From assembly GCA_963843285.1 (NCBI GenBank), contig CAWJJO010000019.1, forward strand, positions 1 to 64,000: DNA of 64,000 nt, in the 5' to 3' direction. The DNA comes from CAZDDB01 sp963843285. GTDB taxonomy: Bacteria; Acidobacteriota; HRBIN11; JAKEFK01. Position 1 is the stretch's first letter. Each line of letters begins with the position of its first letter. Below, one piece after another: positions 62,273 through 64,000 of this stretch. The position numbers and the translations under genes are program-made. Under the pieces are notes generated by a model. It was not told where the DNA came from and ran no database searches. It worked only from the letters and a program-made list of their open reading frames with translations.

Positions 62273-64000
62273 TTAATAGTTTGATCGTGATGGTCTCCGA
62301 GGTCCACGCGGACGGTCACCGCTATAACGTCTATCACGATCACGATCATCCGGGCGAGGTCTGTTCTCCCCATCACGTCTGTGTTCATCAGGGCGATGCT
62401 CAGCGTAACCAGGTGGTGGTGTTGCCTGTGCGAATTCTTTGTGGCTGAGACGGATCTTATTGTCGTCGCCAATCTCGATCACTCGCACCATCAGTTCCTG
62501 TCCTTCTGTAACAAGATCCCGCACTTCTCTGACTCTATATGGAGCCATTTCAGAAACATGAAGCAACCCGACAAGATTGGGAAGGATCTCAACAAAAGCG
62601 CCGTATTCCGCGATGCGCTGCACTTTACCGAGATACGTGCGCCCCTTTTCAGCCTCTGCTGTAAGGTTCGCTATGATTTGCTGCGCCTTCTTTGCGGCAG
62701 CTTCATCTACACTGGCGATGGTAACAGTACCGTCATCTTGCACATCAATCTTAACCCCGGTCTGTTCGATGATGCTGCGGATCATCTTACCTCCTGGCCC
62801 GATGACTTCACGGATCTTGGCTGTGGGTATCTTCATCGTAATCAAGCGCGGAGCAAAAGTAGAAATCTCGGAGCGCGATGCGGGAATAACCTGTGTCATT
62901 TTATCCAGAATGAAAAGTCTGGCTTCGCGCGCTTGATCCAAAGCTTGCGTCATAATTTCTTTCGATAATCCTTCCACCTTGATGTCCATCTGGAGAGCCG
63001 TTACGCCTTTGGCCGAACCAGCAACTTTGAAGTCCATGTCGCCGCTGTGATCCTCTTCGCCTGCAATATCTGTCAAGACGGCAAAGCGGTCGCCTTCCTT
63101 GATCAGACCCATCGCCACTCCGGCAACCGGGGCCTTCAAAGGAACTCCAGCGTCCATCAAAGCAAGGATTCCGCCACAAACCGTAGCCATCGAGGAAGAT
63201 CCATTGGACTCCAGGATGTCGGACACAAGACGAATCGTATAAGGAAACTCCGTCTCTGACGGAATCATGTTTCGGAGTGCTTTGTAAGCCAGAGCCCCAT
63301 GACCGATTTCACGGCGGGAAGGGGCTCTCAGAAATCCGACTTCTCCTACAGAATAGGGAGGAAAATTGTAGTGCAGCATGAAGCGTTTCAGGCTTTCCCC
63401 TTCCAGTTCGTCTACGATCTGGGCATCATCGGACGTGCCAAGAGTCACAGTTGCCAATGCCTGGGTTTCTCCGCGCGTAAATAGAGCTGAACCATGTGTC
63501 CGCGGGAGCAAGCCGACCTGAATGTCGATTGGTCTGATCTCTTTCGAGCCACGACCGTCAGTTCTCTTTCCATCCAGGATCTGGCTGCGAACCAGTTCCT
63601 CTTTCACTTTGTAAAAGGCCCTTTTCGTGTGATCTCTCTTTTCCTCTTCTTCCTCAGGTATCTCCGAGATCATTCGATCCAAAAGCTCGCTGAGCGCTTC
63701 TTGCGAAGCGAGTTTACCGGTAACGTTCAATGCGGAGAGGATTTCAGCTTCGTGTTTCGCCTTCAAATCCGCAACAAGACCGGCAGGAAGCCCGGGAGGG
63801 TTCACCGTAACCTTTACGACGGGTTCCATCTCAGCAAGCTGTTTGATTCCGGCTATGATTGTCTTGATCGCCTCATGACCGAAACTGATTGCTTCGATCA
63901 TTTTTTCTTCCGAAATTTCGTGTGCCAGTGATTCCACCATGACAATGGCGCTCTCGGTGCCTGCAACCACGATTTCGAGCTTGCTCTCCAGTTGTTGGGC
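62273..64000 (-). CDS. pnp: polyribonucleotide nucleotidyltransferase (partial, 5' end missing)
   Basis: The C-terminal 575 residues of PNPase; the frame is open to the window edge, so the N terminus lies outside. Visible parts: end of the first RNase PH domain (VVAGTESAIVMVES), the linker helical domain, the second RNase PH domain (RTHGSALFTRGETQALATVTLG, SGDMDFKVAGSAKGVTALQMD), a KH domain with IGPGGKMIRSI, and an S1 domain with GAFVEILPNLVGLLHVSEMA. A C-terminal tail of about 40 residues is very rich in Arg, Asp and Pro, suggesting RNA or degradosome contacts. It degrades RNA phosphorolytically 3' to 5'. Confidence 0.96.
   Translation of the reverse strand, partial: AQQLESKLEIVVAGTESAIVMVESLAHEISEEKMIEAISFGHEAIKTIIAGIKQLAEMEPVVKVTVNPPGLPAGLVADLKAKHEAEILSALNVTGKLASQEALSELLDRMISEIPEEEEEKRDHTKRAFYKVKEELVRSQILDGKRTDGRGSKEIRPIDIQVGLLPRTHGSALFTRGETQALATVTLGTSDDAQIVDELEGESLKRFMLHYNFPPYSVGEVGFLRAPSRREIGHGALAYKALRNMIPSETEFPYTIRLVSDILESNGSSSMATVCGGILALMDAGVPLKAPVAGVAMGLIKEGDRFAVLTDIAGEEDHSGDMDFKVAGSAKGVTALQMDIKVEGLSKEIMTQALDQAREARLFILDKMTQVIPASRSEISTFAPRLITMKIPTAKIREVIGPGGKMIRSIIEQTGVKIDVQDDGTVTIASVDEAAAKKAQQIIANLTAEAEKGRTYLGKVQRIAEYGAFVEILPNLVGLLHVSEMAPYRVREVRDLVTEGQELMVRVIEIGDDNKIRLSHKEFAQATPPPGYAEHRPDEHRRDGENRPRPDDRDRDRRYSGDRPRGPRRPSRSNY

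Noticed and set aside
63900..63970. GTG at 63970 as start of pnp
   Set aside because: The frame stays open to the window edge and the upstream residues match PNPase, so the gene is cut by the window rather than starting here.

Overview
The window looks like a chromosomal segment of an Acidobacteriota-like Gram-negative bacterium. The pointers are a secreted von Willebrand-type protein of the kind typical of Acidobacteria, three large Ser/Thr kinases carrying TPR or TolB-like regions, a beta-propeller protein of the SBBP type, a LytS/LytTR pair, an outer-membrane barrel, frataxin, and many intergenic hairpin repeats of a kind seen in environmental genomes. This assignment is inference; no rRNA or tRNA gene was recognised.

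Layout. 1-5,100: a hairpin, an SDR dehydrogenase, a secreted DUF4440-like protein, and an operon of a sensor kinase, a degenerate kinase and a LytTR regulator. 5,100-8,950: a P1-type aminopeptidase, TypA/BipA, a CDGSH protein, and the wreck of a solute-binding-protein gene. 8,950-13,520: a 1151-residue kinase/TPR protein translationally coupled to a tiny protein and a secreted protein. 13,568-15,067: an IS1202-like (ISNCY) element inserted into the loop of a host hairpin repeat. 15,100-21,100: an outer-membrane barrel; a reverse-strand operon of kinase, GT2 and VWA protein; and a divergent transhydrogenase (sthA). 21,224-22,332: an IS630-type element. 22,561-33,493: a more AT-rich block for secreted proteins (M4 protease, beta-propeller protein, 1591-residue RHS polymorphic toxin) followed by three successive toxin-tip/immunity cassettes. 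33,762-48,530: acnA, a GT39-like membrane protein with TPR, AraC regulator plus secreted DJ-1 protein, DinB, MBL/rhodanese persulfide enzyme, a PIG-L deacetylase coupled to a MurK-MurQ fusion, arginase-like protein, a zinc-finger kinase and DUF4112. 48,530-64,000: a beta-helix protein with a frameshifted signal peptide, ALDH, an operon of aldo/keto reductase, CyaY and Cupin_5, then ychF, mobA, an operon of GT4, methyltransferase and flippase-like protein, uvrA, a small RHH-like gene in an AT-rich pocket, and pnp cut by the window end.

Working together. The secreted and surface set (M4 protease, propeller, RHS toxin) reads as an interbacterial or exoprotein locus. PIG-L with MurK-MurQ points to peptidoglycan amino-sugar recycling. 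The three kinases, each coupled to neighbours by 4-base overlaps or short gaps, are signalling modules.

The most unusual non-coding signal is a family of intergenic hairpins with arms built from short modules (ACAAAG, ACGAAG, GCGGAG or GCAGAG types). The arm sequence differs between copies while pairing is kept. A second family (a GGCTGGAAGCC-type hairpin) has entered coding sequence in frame and forms the linker of the MurK-MurQ fusion.
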